In this document: piece after piece, positions 1 through 7,051 of the stretch
Position numbering within the stretch: the first letter of the stretch is position 1
Layout: each line of letters starts with the position of its first letter
Source of the DNA: an uncultured Granulosicoccaceae bacterium
GTDB taxonomy: Bacteria; Pseudomonadota; Gammaproteobacteria; Granulosicoccales; Granulosicoccaceae
Length of the DNA: 42,572 nt
Direction: 5' to 3'
NCBI GenBank assembly: GCA_937998875.1
Contig: CALLBO010000085.1
Location: 1-42,572, forward strand
Notes under the pieces: generated by a model
What the model saw: only the letters and a program-made list of their open reading frames with translations
The model's database searches: none
Told to the model about the DNA's origin: nothing
Made by a program: the position numbers and the translations under genes

Positions 1-1
1 T

Positions 2-382
2 TATTTGCGGTTGGCGCAGAATCTTTGCTCTGAGCAACCTCGCCATGGTGAAGCCTACAACTTCGGGCCGGATGCAGCGCAGGACATCACCGTACTGCAA
101 CTGCTCGAACAGCTTTTAAAATCCTGGGATCTCGATATCGACAGACCCATTAATGTCGAGTCAAGTGACTCCTTCGGCGAATCTGGTCTGCTGAAACTGA
201 ACTGTGACAAAGCGCTTTCACACCTGGCCTGGACTCCCGTTCTATCATTTGCTGAATGCGCTGATATGACTGCCACCTGGTATCAGGATTATTATGCTGA
301 CAAATCAGCTTTTGAGCTGACAGTACAACAAATCGAACGGTATCAAGAGTTGGCGAAAGAGCGAAACCTGGTATGGGCCTGA
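2..382 (+). CDS. rfbG: CDP-glucose 4,6-dehydratase, C-terminal part (5' end outside window)
   Basis: The reading frame is open from the window edge and ends at TGA 380-382, so only about the last 126 residues are visible. The enzyme is an extended SDR that makes CDP-4-keto-6-deoxyglucose, the entry step to CDP-linked deoxysugars of O-antigen. The visible tail has family hallmarks: GEAYNFGP, then LLKLNCDKA followed by L-x-W-x-P, and an end rich in Tyr and Gln (WYQDYY, IERYQ). The Rossmann NAD site and the catalytic Tyr/Lys lie upstream and cannot be checked. The next gene begins inside its last codons (ATG 373), so the genes are translationally coupled. RfbG is the best match; a related nucleotide-sugar 4,6-dehydratase is the main alternative. 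Confidence 0.8.
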   Translation, partial: YLRLAQNLCSEQPRHGEAYNFGPDAAQDITVLQLLEQLLKSWDLDIDRPINVESSDSFGESGLLKLNCDKALSHLAWTPVLSFAECADMTATWYQDYYADKSAFELTVQQIERYQELAKERNLVWA

Positions 383-795
383 GTATGCATGGTGTTCTCG
401 TCACACCGCTCAGTCAGTTCCCGAACGACAAAGGGTCGCTCCTGCATGTTATAAAAAAATCCAGCCAGGGATTCTCGGAGTTTGGTGAAACGTATGTTTC
501 CACGCTAAACAAAGGCACCCTGAAAGGCTGGAAGCGTCATCGCGAAATGATCTGTAACCTCGTGGTTCCAGTTGGCGCAGTGGAATTCACCCTTCGTGAT
601 GAGAGACAGGATTCACCGACCAATGGCCTTACAGAGTCAATCACACTTTCTCGCAAAGATAATTATGTGCGTTTAACAATTCCACCACAGATCTGGTTTT
701 CATTTGAAGGGATTGAAGAGCCGGAAAATCTGGTGATAAACGTTGCAAGTATTGAGCATTCAGACGAAGAAGCGGAAATCAAACCCATTGAATGA
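373..795 (+). CDS. RmlC-like cupin, nucleotide-sugar 3,5-epimerase family
   Basis: A protein of 140 residues with the cupin pattern of dTDP-4-dehydrorhamnose 3,5-epimerase relatives: GVLVTPLSQFPNDKGS at the N-terminus, GTLKGWKRHREM (with a candidate active-site His) near residues 48-59, then LVVPVGAVEFTLRDER and IPPQIWFSFEGI. Classical RmlC is about 180 residues, so this is the shorter variant often found in CDP- or dTDP-sugar loci. It overlaps the dehydratase end by 10 bases. ATG 385 (MHGVLVTP) is an equally good or better start. Placed after a CDP-glucose dehydratase, it probably epimerises the 4-keto-6-deoxy intermediate; that role is inferred from context. An ascarylose-type CDP-hexulose epimerase is one possibility. 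Confidence 0.75.
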   Translation: MGLSMHGVLVTPLSQFPNDKGSLLHVIKKSSQGFSEFGETYVSTLNKGTLKGWKRHREMICNLVVPVGAVEFTLRDERQDSPTNGLTESITLSRKDNYVRLTIPPQIWFSFEGIEEPENLVINVASIEHSDEEAEIKPIE

Positions 796-1717
796 CTCCG
801 CGCCAGGAAAAATTCTTGTTACCGGAGGAAAAGGAAATCTTGGTAGCTGGATTGTTCGAGACTTAAAGCAGCAGGGCCATGAAGTATGGACATTATCACG
901 GGCCCGTTACAATGAAGACGAATTTCATTTCGCTGTTGATCTTACAGACTCTACTCAGTGCGCTGTTCTGAAAGACCATGAGTTCGACGGTGTTATCCAC
1001 ACCGCCAGTATCAACAATGGATCTTTGCCAGATTTCGCGTATAAAGCGCTGCACATTAATGCATTTGGCACGAACAACCTGCTTAATTCCCTTAATCACT
1101 CCCGATTAAAGCACTTTATCTACATGAGTACATTTCACGCCTATGGAATCGGCCATGGCAAAGTGGATGAAAATACAGCACCAACTCCGAAAAATGACTA
1201 CGGTTTGACACACTATTTTGCCGAGCAGTACGTCCGCAAGTACCACGCTACCGAGTCGCTACCTTTTTCGATTATTCGACTTACCAATAGCTACGGTTGC
1301 CCGACCACAACTGACAGCATTCAGTGGAGTCTGCTCTTTAACGACCTCGCCAGAATGGCACTGGAACAGAAGAAACTGGTGCTGCGTTCAAGCGGCGAAG
1401 CAAGACGCGATTTCGTCTGGATGGGGGACGTTTGTTCCGTGCTCTCACAACTTATCACTCGACAGGCAACTAACGATATCTTTAATCTGAGCCGGGGAAG
1501 TAGCCTGAGATTGTTAGATATCGCATTACAAATTCAGGCAGCCTACTCGGAAGTCTATGATGAAATTCTTACTATACAAAAAGAGAGTGGTGACGGTTCA
1601 GATTCTCCGGATTTGGCAGTCAACAACGAAAAAATCAAAACTGTCGTAAACTTCAACCCGCAGGATATGTATAAACAAGAAGCTAAAAATATCTTCGCGA
1701 TGCTCTCACCCAACTAG
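788..1717 (+). CDS. NAD-dependent epimerase/dehydratase (extended SDR), probable nucleotide-sugar 4-ketoreductase
   Basis: A Rossmann-fold extended SDR of about 309 residues. The nucleotide-binding motif KILVTGGKGNLGS lies at the N-terminus, IHTAS and YMSTFHAYG follow in the middle, and the catalytic Tyr region reads NDYGLTHYFAEQ. The classical Y-x3-K is Y-x3-H here: Tyr is encoded at 1199-1201 and His at 1211-1213. The frame is open from TTG 743, but TTG 788 puts the glycine motif nine residues from the N-terminus, as is usual, and overlaps the end of the preceding gene, so 788 is preferred. An ATG at 792 is in another frame. Its likely job, inferred from position, is to reduce or epimerise the CDP-4-keto-6-deoxy sugar made by the two preceding enzymes. 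Confidence 0.75.
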   Translation: MNDSAPGKILVTGGKGNLGSWIVRDLKQQGHEVWTLSRARYNEDEFHFAVDLTDSTQCAVLKDHEFDGVIHTASINNGSLPDFAYKALHINAFGTNNLLNSLNHSRLKHFIYMSTFHAYGIGHGKVDENTAPTPKNDYGLTHYFAEQYVRKYHATESLPFSIIRLTNSYGCPTTTDSIQWSLLFNDLARMALEQKKLVLRSSGEARRDFVWMGDVCSVLSQLITRQATNDIFNLSRGSSLRLLDIALQIQAAYSEVYDEILTIQKESGDGSDSPDLAVNNEKIKTVVNFNPQDMYKQEAKNIFAMLSPN

Positions 1718-1752
1718 CTATACGACCTTTCCAACATAAAAATAAAAAAATC

Positions 1753-1760
1753 AAGGAGGG
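1753..1760 (+). promoter_or_regulatory. near-perfect Shine-Dalgarno before the 21-codon frame
   Basis: AAGGAGGG lies six bases before ATG 1767. This is one of the strongest ribosome binding sites in the window. It serves the short frame at 1767-1832 rather than the sulfotransferase ATG at 1825, which has no comparable site of its own. Confidence 0.7.
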
Positions 1761-1766
1761 TTTGCT

Positions 1767-1832
1767 ATGAATTACTTTATACAGAATCCCGTTATTTGGG
1801 GCAGGATATACCAGAGCATCACCAATGCATAA
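1767..1832 (+). CDS. 21-residue leader-type peptide, coupled to the sulfotransferase
   Basis: ATG 1767 to TAA 1830-1832 encodes 21 residues beginning MNYFIQNPVIWGR and ending SITNA. It has a strong Shine-Dalgarno at correct spacing, and its stop overlaps the start of the next gene: ATG 1825-1827 lies inside its last codons. The layout is that of a translational-coupling leader, where ribosomes that finish the short frame restart at 1825. The peptide has no visible motif beyond an aromatic-rich first half. A decayed gene start or an independent microprotein are alternatives. No function is assigned. Confidence 0.5.
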   Translation: MNYFIQNPVIWGRIYQSITNA

Positions 1833-2640
1833 ATTTCCAATAAACTACGAAATATCAGATCACGAAACGGAGATTGTTAATTTTTTCGGGAAAGATCATG
1901 TGGTTAGCAGCTCCAGCAGCACCGAATTCGATGATTTGGAAAACGTATTTATCTGCTTCACAAATCGCTGTGGATCTAATTACCTCGCAGAAGTCATTGA
2001 AAGCACAGACTACCTCCCAAGCTCCGGCGAGTTTTTCAACTGGGATACAGTGATTGACAACAGCAAAGAAGCAAGCCTTAAATCATTGGATGCTTTCTGC
2101 GAAAAGCTAATACATCATCGAAAGAAGAATAATATTTTTATTTCCAAGATTGGCTATTTGCAGCTTTTTATGTTGAGTAAGTTCGGACAGATACCTAACA
2201 TAATCAATAATCCTAAGTTTATCTGGATAAGGCGGAACGATGTAGTCTCGCAGGCAGTTTCGCTGGTAATCGCCAATCAAACCAAACAATGGACAAGCTT
2301 TCAGCAGCCGGTTGACGAAAAAAAAGCAGAGTATAAATATGATGAGATCATGACGTCAATCAACGAAATTATAAGAGCGAACGTCATGTTTGAAAATTAT
2401 TTCAAACTGTTTAATGCCAATTACCTCAGTATAGTTTACGAAGATTTCTGCGAACAACCGTTAGAACATATGGATCATATTAGCAAATTCCTCCAACACG
2501 ACGACATAAAACCCGATGTTGCAGCCGTTAGGACAGAGATCCAAAGAAACGCTCTCAATGAAGAGTTCAAAGCGAGGTTCCTGGAAGATATCAAGGGATC
2601 ATTCACGCTTGATCGGTTATCCCTGATAGATACCGTCTAG
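1825..2640 (+). CDS. Stf0-family sulfotransferase
   Basis: A 271-residue protein resembling Stf0-type (trehalose 2-sulfotransferase-like) PAPS-dependent sulfotransferases. The 5'-phosphosulfate loop is visible as ICFTNRCGSNYLAEV near residues 47-61, matching the T-x-R-S/C-G-S pattern. The 3'-phosphate region reads FIWIRRNDVVSQAVSLVIA, followed by NQTKQW as in Stf0 proteins. It would transfer sulfate from PAPS to a sugar hydroxyl; the acceptor is unknown. The location after three nucleotide-sugar genes suggests sulfation of a surface glycan (inference). The gene is more AT-rich than its neighbours, which may indicate transfer. It shares translation initiation with the 21-codon frame upstream. 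It converges on the histidine kinase gene 33 bases away, with no clear terminator between them. Confidence 0.8.
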   Translation: MHKFPINYEISDHETEIVNFFGKDHVVSSSSSTEFDDLENVFICFTNRCGSNYLAEVIESTDYLPSSGEFFNWDTVIDNSKEASLKSLDAFCEKLIHHRKKNNIFISKIGYLQLFMLSKFGQIPNIINNPKFIWIRRNDVVSQAVSLVIANQTKQWTSFQQPVDEKKAEYKYDEIMTSINEIIRANVMFENYFKLFNANYLSIVYEDFCEQPLEHMDHISKFLQHDDIKPDVAAVRTEIQRNALNEEFKARFLEDIKGSFTLDRLSLIDTV

Positions 2641-2673
2641 CACGACAATCTAAAACACCGCTTCTCCGACCCC

Positions 2674-4011
2674 TTATTCACTGATAGCCTGTATTGGTAA
2701 ACGAACCGTTACAGTGGTGCCTTCACCAACCGTGCTATCGATATTCATAGTGCCACCATGGGCCTGTACAATGAGATCACTAATGTGCAGACCCAATCCG
2801 AAGCCACCGGTAGCTCGTGCACGCGATGGATCAGCGCGGTAAAACGGCTCTGTTAGTCTGGCAAGGTGTTGCTTTTCTATACCTGCACCAAAATCTGTAA
2901 CTTCAACATACAAATGATGGCTTTCTAATCTTACTTTTATTATTGGCGACATCTTTCCACTACCGTGCTTTAACGCATTGCCAATCAAATTTCGGAACAG
3001 CAACCTCAATCGGAGAGCGTCCGCTCTAAGGGAAAGCAGTCCCTCGGGAAATGAGGTACTTACATCTTCATTGCAATGTAGCTCGTCAAGTACAGACTGG
3101 ATCAGCAACCGTAAGTCAACCTCCGACAAATTTAGCGCTGCGTGCCCACCGGTTACGCGCTCACTTTCCATAATATCTGCGATGAGTGATTCCATCTCAT
3201 CGAGGTCTTCAACGATACGATCACGATTGGTAGATTGCTCCAGCATTTGGGCCGCGATCTTTGCACGTGTTACCGGTGTACGTAGCTCGTGGCTTGCGCC
3301 GAGTAGCAATTGTCGCTTCGCATCCAGTAACTTCTCTATGTCTGTGGCCATAGTGTTAATGCTTCCCGCAAGCATTCCAAGGTCATTGCCAGACCTTACC
3401 GGTACACGCGTTTTGAGATCACCGGAACCCATAGACCTTACGGCCTTTTTAATATCCTGCACCGGACGCAGCATTCGGCGCAATAGCCAGTAACAGCCTC
3501 CGAGTATCAGGCCAAGCAACAACAGCGGTAACCACATACCTTCTTTATGACGCGGATGCTCTCGTTGATGCTGCAGTTCATAGTACACCCGGTATTCACC
3601 CGTCTGGTTCCTCAATACGGTTCTATCGTCATGTTCTCCGATCTGTACATTGGGAATAAAATTATTCTGGTTCCTGTTTTTTCTGTATCGCTTAGACCCT
3701 TCCCTGAATTCCAGTTCATCGCTATCCAGCGGGCTACCAGTGGTAGAAAAGTCGATTCCAGGACCATCTACATAGATATTGATATGCAGCCTATCCGCCA
3801 GCTCCTGCGCACGGTCTTTACTTGGCGGATAACCAAGATCTTCATTGACGTATTCGAGATACTGCTCAAAATGAGGCAGAATCGCATACCGCCATTGAGA
3901 GCGAACCGCATGGAATAGCGAACCCACCATTAGTGTGGCAATAATTACACTGGTTACAAGAAATACGAGTAACAGCCTGGCAGTCAGCGATTGACGAAGA
4001 GAAGCTAGCAC
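2674..4011 (-). CDS. sensor histidine kinase, CpxA/RstB/EnvZ-like
   Basis: A 445-residue transmembrane kinase. TM1 is about residues 12-34, a periplasmic sensor of about 120 residues follows, TM2 is about 159-177, then a HAMP linker. The H-box LLLGASHELRTPVTRAKI carries His241, the N-box is LFRNLIGNALKH (Asn345), and the G-boxes are VTDFGAGI and TGGFGLGLHIS. All catalytic motifs are intact. It follows its response regulator by 65 bases in the same direction and is the last gene of a set that begins with a Spy/CpxP-like gene. The sensor is rich in charged residues (KRYRKNRNQNN). Family knowledge points to envelope stress or ionic cues; the actual signal is not readable from sequence. Whether it is nearer CpxA or RstB needs a tree. 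Confidence 0.9.
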   Translation of the reverse strand: MLASLRQSLTARLLLVFLVTSVIIATLMVGSLFHAVRSQWRYAILPHFEQYLEYVNEDLGYPPSKDRAQELADRLHINIYVDGPGIDFSTTGSPLDSDELEFREGSKRYRKNRNQNNFIPNVQIGEHDDRTVLRNQTGEYRVYYELQHQREHPRHKEGMWLPLLLLGLILGGCYWLLRRMLRPVQDIKKAVRSMGSGDLKTRVPVRSGNDLGMLAGSINTMATDIEKLLDAKRQLLLGASHELRTPVTRAKIAAQMLEQSTNRDRIVEDLDEMESLIADIMESERVTGGHAALNLSEVDLRLLIQSVLDELHCNEDVSTSFPEGLLSLRADALRLRLLFRNLIGNALKHGSGKMSPIIKVRLESHHLYVEVTDFGAGIEKQHLARLTEPFYRADPSRARATGGFGLGLHISDLIVQAHGGTMNIDSTVGEGTTVTVRLPIQAISE

Positions 4012-4076
4012 TGTCTTATCCGGTTGAATATTTTGATCACTTGAGTGTGTTTGTTAACACTGTTATCGACTGCATG

Positions 4077-4754
4077 CTATTGATTAACCGACTCGCGCGT
4101 TGCAACAAACGCGTAACCAGATCCGTATACGGTTTTAATCGGTTTGAGCGGTTTAAGCTTATTTCGTAAACGGCTGATCAATATATCCACTGAGCGACTG
4201 AACAGCTCGGTTTCAGTACCTTTGAGCTGATTGAGGATATCATCACGCGAGAAATCTTTACCCGGAGACGTTGCGAGCAATAACAGTAGCTGGTACTCCA
4301 TCGTAGTTAAATCTATCTCCTTGCCCTGAACTTTTACAATACGTTGTTGCTGGCTAATCGTTAATCCATCAAAAGACATGACCCCCGATTCAACCGGCTT
4401 TCTTTTGGCAATACTATGTACTCTCGCGACAAGCTCCCGTGGCTCAAAGGGTTTTGGCAGATAGTCATCTGCACCTAATTCAATACCCACAACCCGGTCC
4501 ATCACATCACCGCGTGCGGTCAGCATGATTATCGGTATTTCACTGAAGGACCGGATCAATTTACAGACTTCAAAACCATCCATCTCCGGCAGCATCACAT
4601 CGAGAATTACCGCATCAAAAGTCTCGCGCTTCAATTTTTCAAGCCCGGTTGACGGCAGCTGTGCAGCATCAATTTCAATCTCATAGCTTGCGCAATACTC
4701 AGTAAGCAGCTCAGCGAGCTTCTCATCGTCATCAATAACCAGGACCTTAAGCAT
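4077..4754 (-). CDS. OmpR/PhoB-family response regulator, CpxR/RstA-like
   Basis: A 225-residue two-domain regulator. The receiver domain has the acidic pocket VIDDDEK, phospho-acceptor Asp52 in LDVMLPEMDG, Thr79 in MLTARGD and Lys101 in LPKPFEPRELVARV. The C-terminal winged-helix DNA-binding domain runs from about residue 128, with LTTMEYQLLLLL, SRSVDILISRLRNKL and the wing IKTVYGSGYAF. It is cotranscribed with the downstream kinase and sits behind a terminator-like hairpin that separates it from the Spy-like gene. A direct-repeat site resembling an RstA box lies upstream of the first gene and is the natural candidate target, so autoregulation is likely (inference). Confidence 0.92.
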   Translation of the reverse strand: MLKVLVIDDDEKLAELLTEYCASYEIEIDAAQLPSTGLEKLKRETFDAVILDVMLPEMDGFEVCKLIRSFSEIPIIMLTARGDVMDRVVGIELGADDYLPKPFEPRELVARVHSIAKRKPVESGVMSFDGLTISQQQRIVKVQGKEIDLTTMEYQLLLLLATSPGKDFSRDDILNQLKGTETELFSRSVDILISRLRNKLKPLKPIKTVYGSGYAFVATRESVNQ

Positions 4755-4823
4755 GACTAATTATCTTTGTTAGCAACAAACAATTGTGTGAACCAACAGT
4801 ATATCAGCATGAGATCGCAAGCC

Positions 4824-4859
4824 GTAAAAATCCGACCAATCAGGTTGCCCTGATCGGCC
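4824..4859 (-). terminator. intrinsic terminator/attenuator between Spy-like gene and response regulator
   Basis: Read on the minus strand, GGCCGATCAGG, a GCAA tetraloop and CCTGATTGGTC form an 11-bp stem with two G-U pairs. After GGA there is a run of five T. The GNRA loop and the T-tract make this a convincing intrinsic terminator. Because the regulator and kinase genes lie downstream in the same direction without an obvious strong promoter, it probably attenuates read-through rather than ending the operon. Confidence 0.75.
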
Positions 4860-4920
4860 GTTCAAAGGCGACAAGAGTATCTACATTGCAGGGGGTTTGC
4901 CCACCAACCAGACAACCGAA

Positions 4921-5373
4921 TTAATGACGAAACTTTCGGCCGCGGTGTCCGCGGTGCTCTTCAACAAACTCTTTAATCTCAGCTTTCTGCTCAGCATTCA
5001 ACGTGTCGAGGAAATCACCCAGTGCATTTATCATGTCCGGTGCTTGCTCATTGACTATCGACACTTTGTTGTTGATCATGTCCAGCGCTTTAGCTCTGTC
5101 GAACGTCTCAGCACTAAACAACGCAATTGCTTCTTCTTTCATCACAGATTTATCGGTGTGGACAGATTCTCTGGCAGTCAGTACTTGTGTCTTCAATACA
5201 TCAAGCGCCTGCTTCTGTGTTTCATCAAGCTCAAGTTCGTAGGCAACATACCCGGCTATTTTGTCTGCACGCTTTTCCGGATCACCAAACTGATGCTTAC
5301 CAATAGCGGCAGCGCCCCCTGCGATTCCCAGAGTAAGTGCGACAGCGGTGATGATTTTAGTAGATCGATTCAT
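4921..5373 (-). CDS. Spy/CpxP-like periplasmic stress protein (LTxxQ type)
   Basis: A 150-residue exported protein. The start at 5373 (MNRSTKIITAVALTL) was chosen because it gives a clean signal peptide and is preceded by AGGAAC at good spacing; the frame is open further upstream but without such features. The mature part is almost wholly helical and charged, with two LTxxQ-like repeats, ELDETQKQALDVL and TLNAEQKAEIKEFV, and ends in a His/Arg-rich tail (HRGHRGRKFRH) that could bind metal. Spy and CpxP are periplasmic chaperones or inhibitors controlled by Cpx/Bae/Rst-type systems. The two-component genes lie directly downstream, so it is probably both target and modulator of that pair. A metal-responsive CnrX/ZraP-like role is an alternative. 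Confidence 0.75.
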   Translation of the reverse strand: MNRSTKIITAVALTLGIAGGAAAIGKHQFGDPEKRADKIAGYVAYELELDETQKQALDVLKTQVLTARESVHTDKSVMKEEAIALFSAETFDRAKALDMINNKVSIVNEQAPDMINALGDFLDTLNAEQKAEIKEFVEEHRGHRGRKFRH

Positions 5374-5394
5374 TGATAAAGTTCCTGTAAGTTG

Positions 5395-5411
5395 TTTGCC
5401 GATTTGGCAAA
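5395..5411. repeat. short inverted repeat in the 5' leader of the Spy-like gene
   Basis: TTTGCC and GGCAAA are separated by five bases, centred about 30 bases before the ATG at 5373. It could be a small mRNA hairpin or a repressor half-site pair. The arms are only six bases, so chance is possible. Confidence 0.35.
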
Positions 5412-5460
5412 TGTAGTATCGGCGGAACAGGAACACTAAGCATTGCCACACAGTATCGAC

Positions 5461-5480
5461 TTGTAACAGGTTGTAACAGG
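5461..5480 (-). promoter_or_regulatory. tandem direct repeat, candidate RstA/CpxR-type operator
   Basis: The plus strand has TTGTAACAGG twice in perfect tandem, a 10-bp period. On the minus strand positions 5475-5462 read TACAACCTGTTACA, which agrees with the published E. coli RstA box (TACATNTNGTTACA) at 10 of 12 defined positions. The spacing also fits an OmpR-family dimer binding one turn apart, as in GTAAA-N5-GTAAA Cpx boxes. It lies about 90-100 bases upstream of the Spy-like start, in the same direction as the operon encoding an OmpR-family regulator. Confidence 0.55.
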
Positions 5481-5596
5481 CCTGCAGAGCCATGAATGAC
5501 GGGTCTTGCACGAGGGACCACAAACGAGAGTCACGGCATTGCCGCGAGATTTGATCACAAGCAGGTCACAGTCGTGTACACCCACCCCGAAACGTC

Positions 5597-7051
5597 CTAC
5601 TTAAAGCAAGTACCAGCCTCTACAATGCTCGAAATCACACAGGCCCCATCCACCGCATCTTTATCCGGTGTAACAATGACCTTCAGTAAATCTTCAAAAA
5701 CCGGCATCGAAGCGCCAATTAATTCGTTTACCGTTGCACGTTCCAACTCATCAATTCCCTTCAATGCTTTCTGGAGATAATCCTTACTAAAGCCGCTACG
5801 CATAGCCTCGCTCACGGAGAACGCCATATTGACCGGATTCTGGAGCTGTTTGTTAATTTCTCTTTTATAAAAACGCCTGGCTATCGGAAATTCCAGGCGA
5901 CCAACACCTGACTGATGAAAATCGGTATAGGTGGCTTCAATTTCTAACAGCGCTTCCTGCAGTTTAGCAGTTTCAATTTCTCCACTCATTTCTAGCATTC
6001 TATGTTCACGGGTAAAGTCAAACATACCGGCACCAAAACCGTAGGACGCTCCCATGCCTGATCTAACCGCTTTGAACAACCGCGACTGCTTGCCAAAACC
6101 CAGTACACCAATACTAAGTTGCAAAGGCTGATTTATAGATTGATCACTGGGTGGAAGGTTGCCGATCAGTATGACTACCGACTTCGGGGCATCCGGATTG
6201 TGAAAAACCACCGTACCACCCTGCACTTCAGGCTGCACAAACTCTATTGGATCGGATGCTTCATGCTCTGGCGCATCCGCAAGTAGTAAGTCAATTTCTC
6301 TGGCCACAACTTCAGAGGCAGCACTTCCTGCAACAGCAACTGTTGCGGTTTTCTTGCTGAATGATGACTCAAACCACTGCACGACGTCCTCAAGCGTTAC
6401 TTTTTCAACTTCATCCAGTGATTTCACAGACCAGAAATCATTGTAGGGATGATCACCAATAACCAGTTCTCTAACGACGTTCCAGCCGATTCCCCAGGAG
6501 TTGGTTGCATCATCCCGGGCCTCCTCAACTATGTTCTGACGCTCCCGATCAAACCACTTCTGATCCAGTGCAGGATTGGTCATTACTTCCGCCGCAATTT
6601 CACGTGCTGTCGATAAGTGCTCATTGGGTGCAAAAATGAACCCTGACACATGTCTTGGCTGAACCCATAGACCGGAGCCTGCATCCAGATCCTGATAGTC
6701 TGCGACTATATCAGCAGCATCACGACCACCCGCACCGCCATTTAGCATCACGTCGATACCCAACCTTGCCACCATGGGGTGAATAGATTTCACCGGAACT
6801 TCCTGCGCCCAGGAGACCGCCAGCGCTGTGCGATCTGCATCAGGCATTGAGTAGTACCAGAACTTGTGGCCGTCAGGTGACGTCACCTGCTCCACCACAG
6901 AGGCCCCCTCATCTGCTCGCAGTGGTGTTACCGCCACTAACACAACGACAATCACAACAAGCCCTATTGACCGGATGGCAGATACAAACAATCCCGTGGG
7001 CCGGTTATCGATCACTGAGTTTTGAGTTTCATGCATAATACAGCTTCTCAT
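5597..7051 (-). CDS. M16 peptidase-like protein lacking the zinc-binding motif
   Basis: A 484-residue exported protein with the paired-domain fold of insulinase-type M16 proteins. A hydrophobic segment (about residues 24-46, ending LRADEG) is a signal peptide or anchor. The HxxEH zinc motif is absent where the partner protein has it: this region reads HPMVARLGIDVMLNGGAGG. The C-terminal half keeps the Arg/Tyr substrate-binding region (RSGMGASYGFGAGM). Such inactive subunits usually work in a heterodimer with an active M16 peptidase, here the adjacent upstream gene, whose TGA overlaps this ATG in ATGA. A second start, MHETQ, lies five codons in. It ends about 220 bases from the Spy-like gene; the pair is probably a periplasmic processing protease. 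Confidence 0.82.
   Translation of the reverse strand: MRSCIMHETQNSVIDNRPTGLFVSAIRSIGLVVIVVVLVAVTPLRADEGASVVEQVTSPDGHKFWYYSMPDADRTALAVSWAQEVPVKSIHPMVARLGIDVMLNGGAGGRDAADIVADYQDLDAGSGLWVQPRHVSGFIFAPNEHLSTAREIAAEVMTNPALDQKWFDRERQNIVEEARDDATNSWGIGWNVVRELVIGDHPYNDFWSVKSLDEVEKVTLEDVVQWFESSFSKKTATVAVAGSAASEVVAREIDLLLADAPEHEASDPIEFVQPEVQGGTVVFHNPDAPKSVVILIGNLPPSDQSINQPLQLSIGVLGFGKQSRLFKAVRSGMGASYGFGAGMFDFTREHRMLEMSGEIETAKLQEALLEIEATYTDFHQSGVGRLEFPIARRFYKREINKQLQNPVNMAFSVSEAMRSGFSKDYLQKALKGIDELERATVNELIGASMPVFEDLLKVIVTPDKDAVDGACVISSIVEAGTCFK

Noticed and set aside
792..860. ATG at 792 forming an ATGA overlap with the cupin stop
   Set aside because: It is in a different frame from the SDR, so it is not the SDR start.
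5374..5523. N-terminal extension of the Spy-like gene to 5523
   Set aside because: It would run through the tandem operator-like repeat and hide a clear signal peptide start at 5373 with a good ribosome site.
5496..5780. 94-codon plus-strand frame opposite the M16 gene end
   Set aside because: Overlaps the well-supported minus-strand gene and has no recognisable features.
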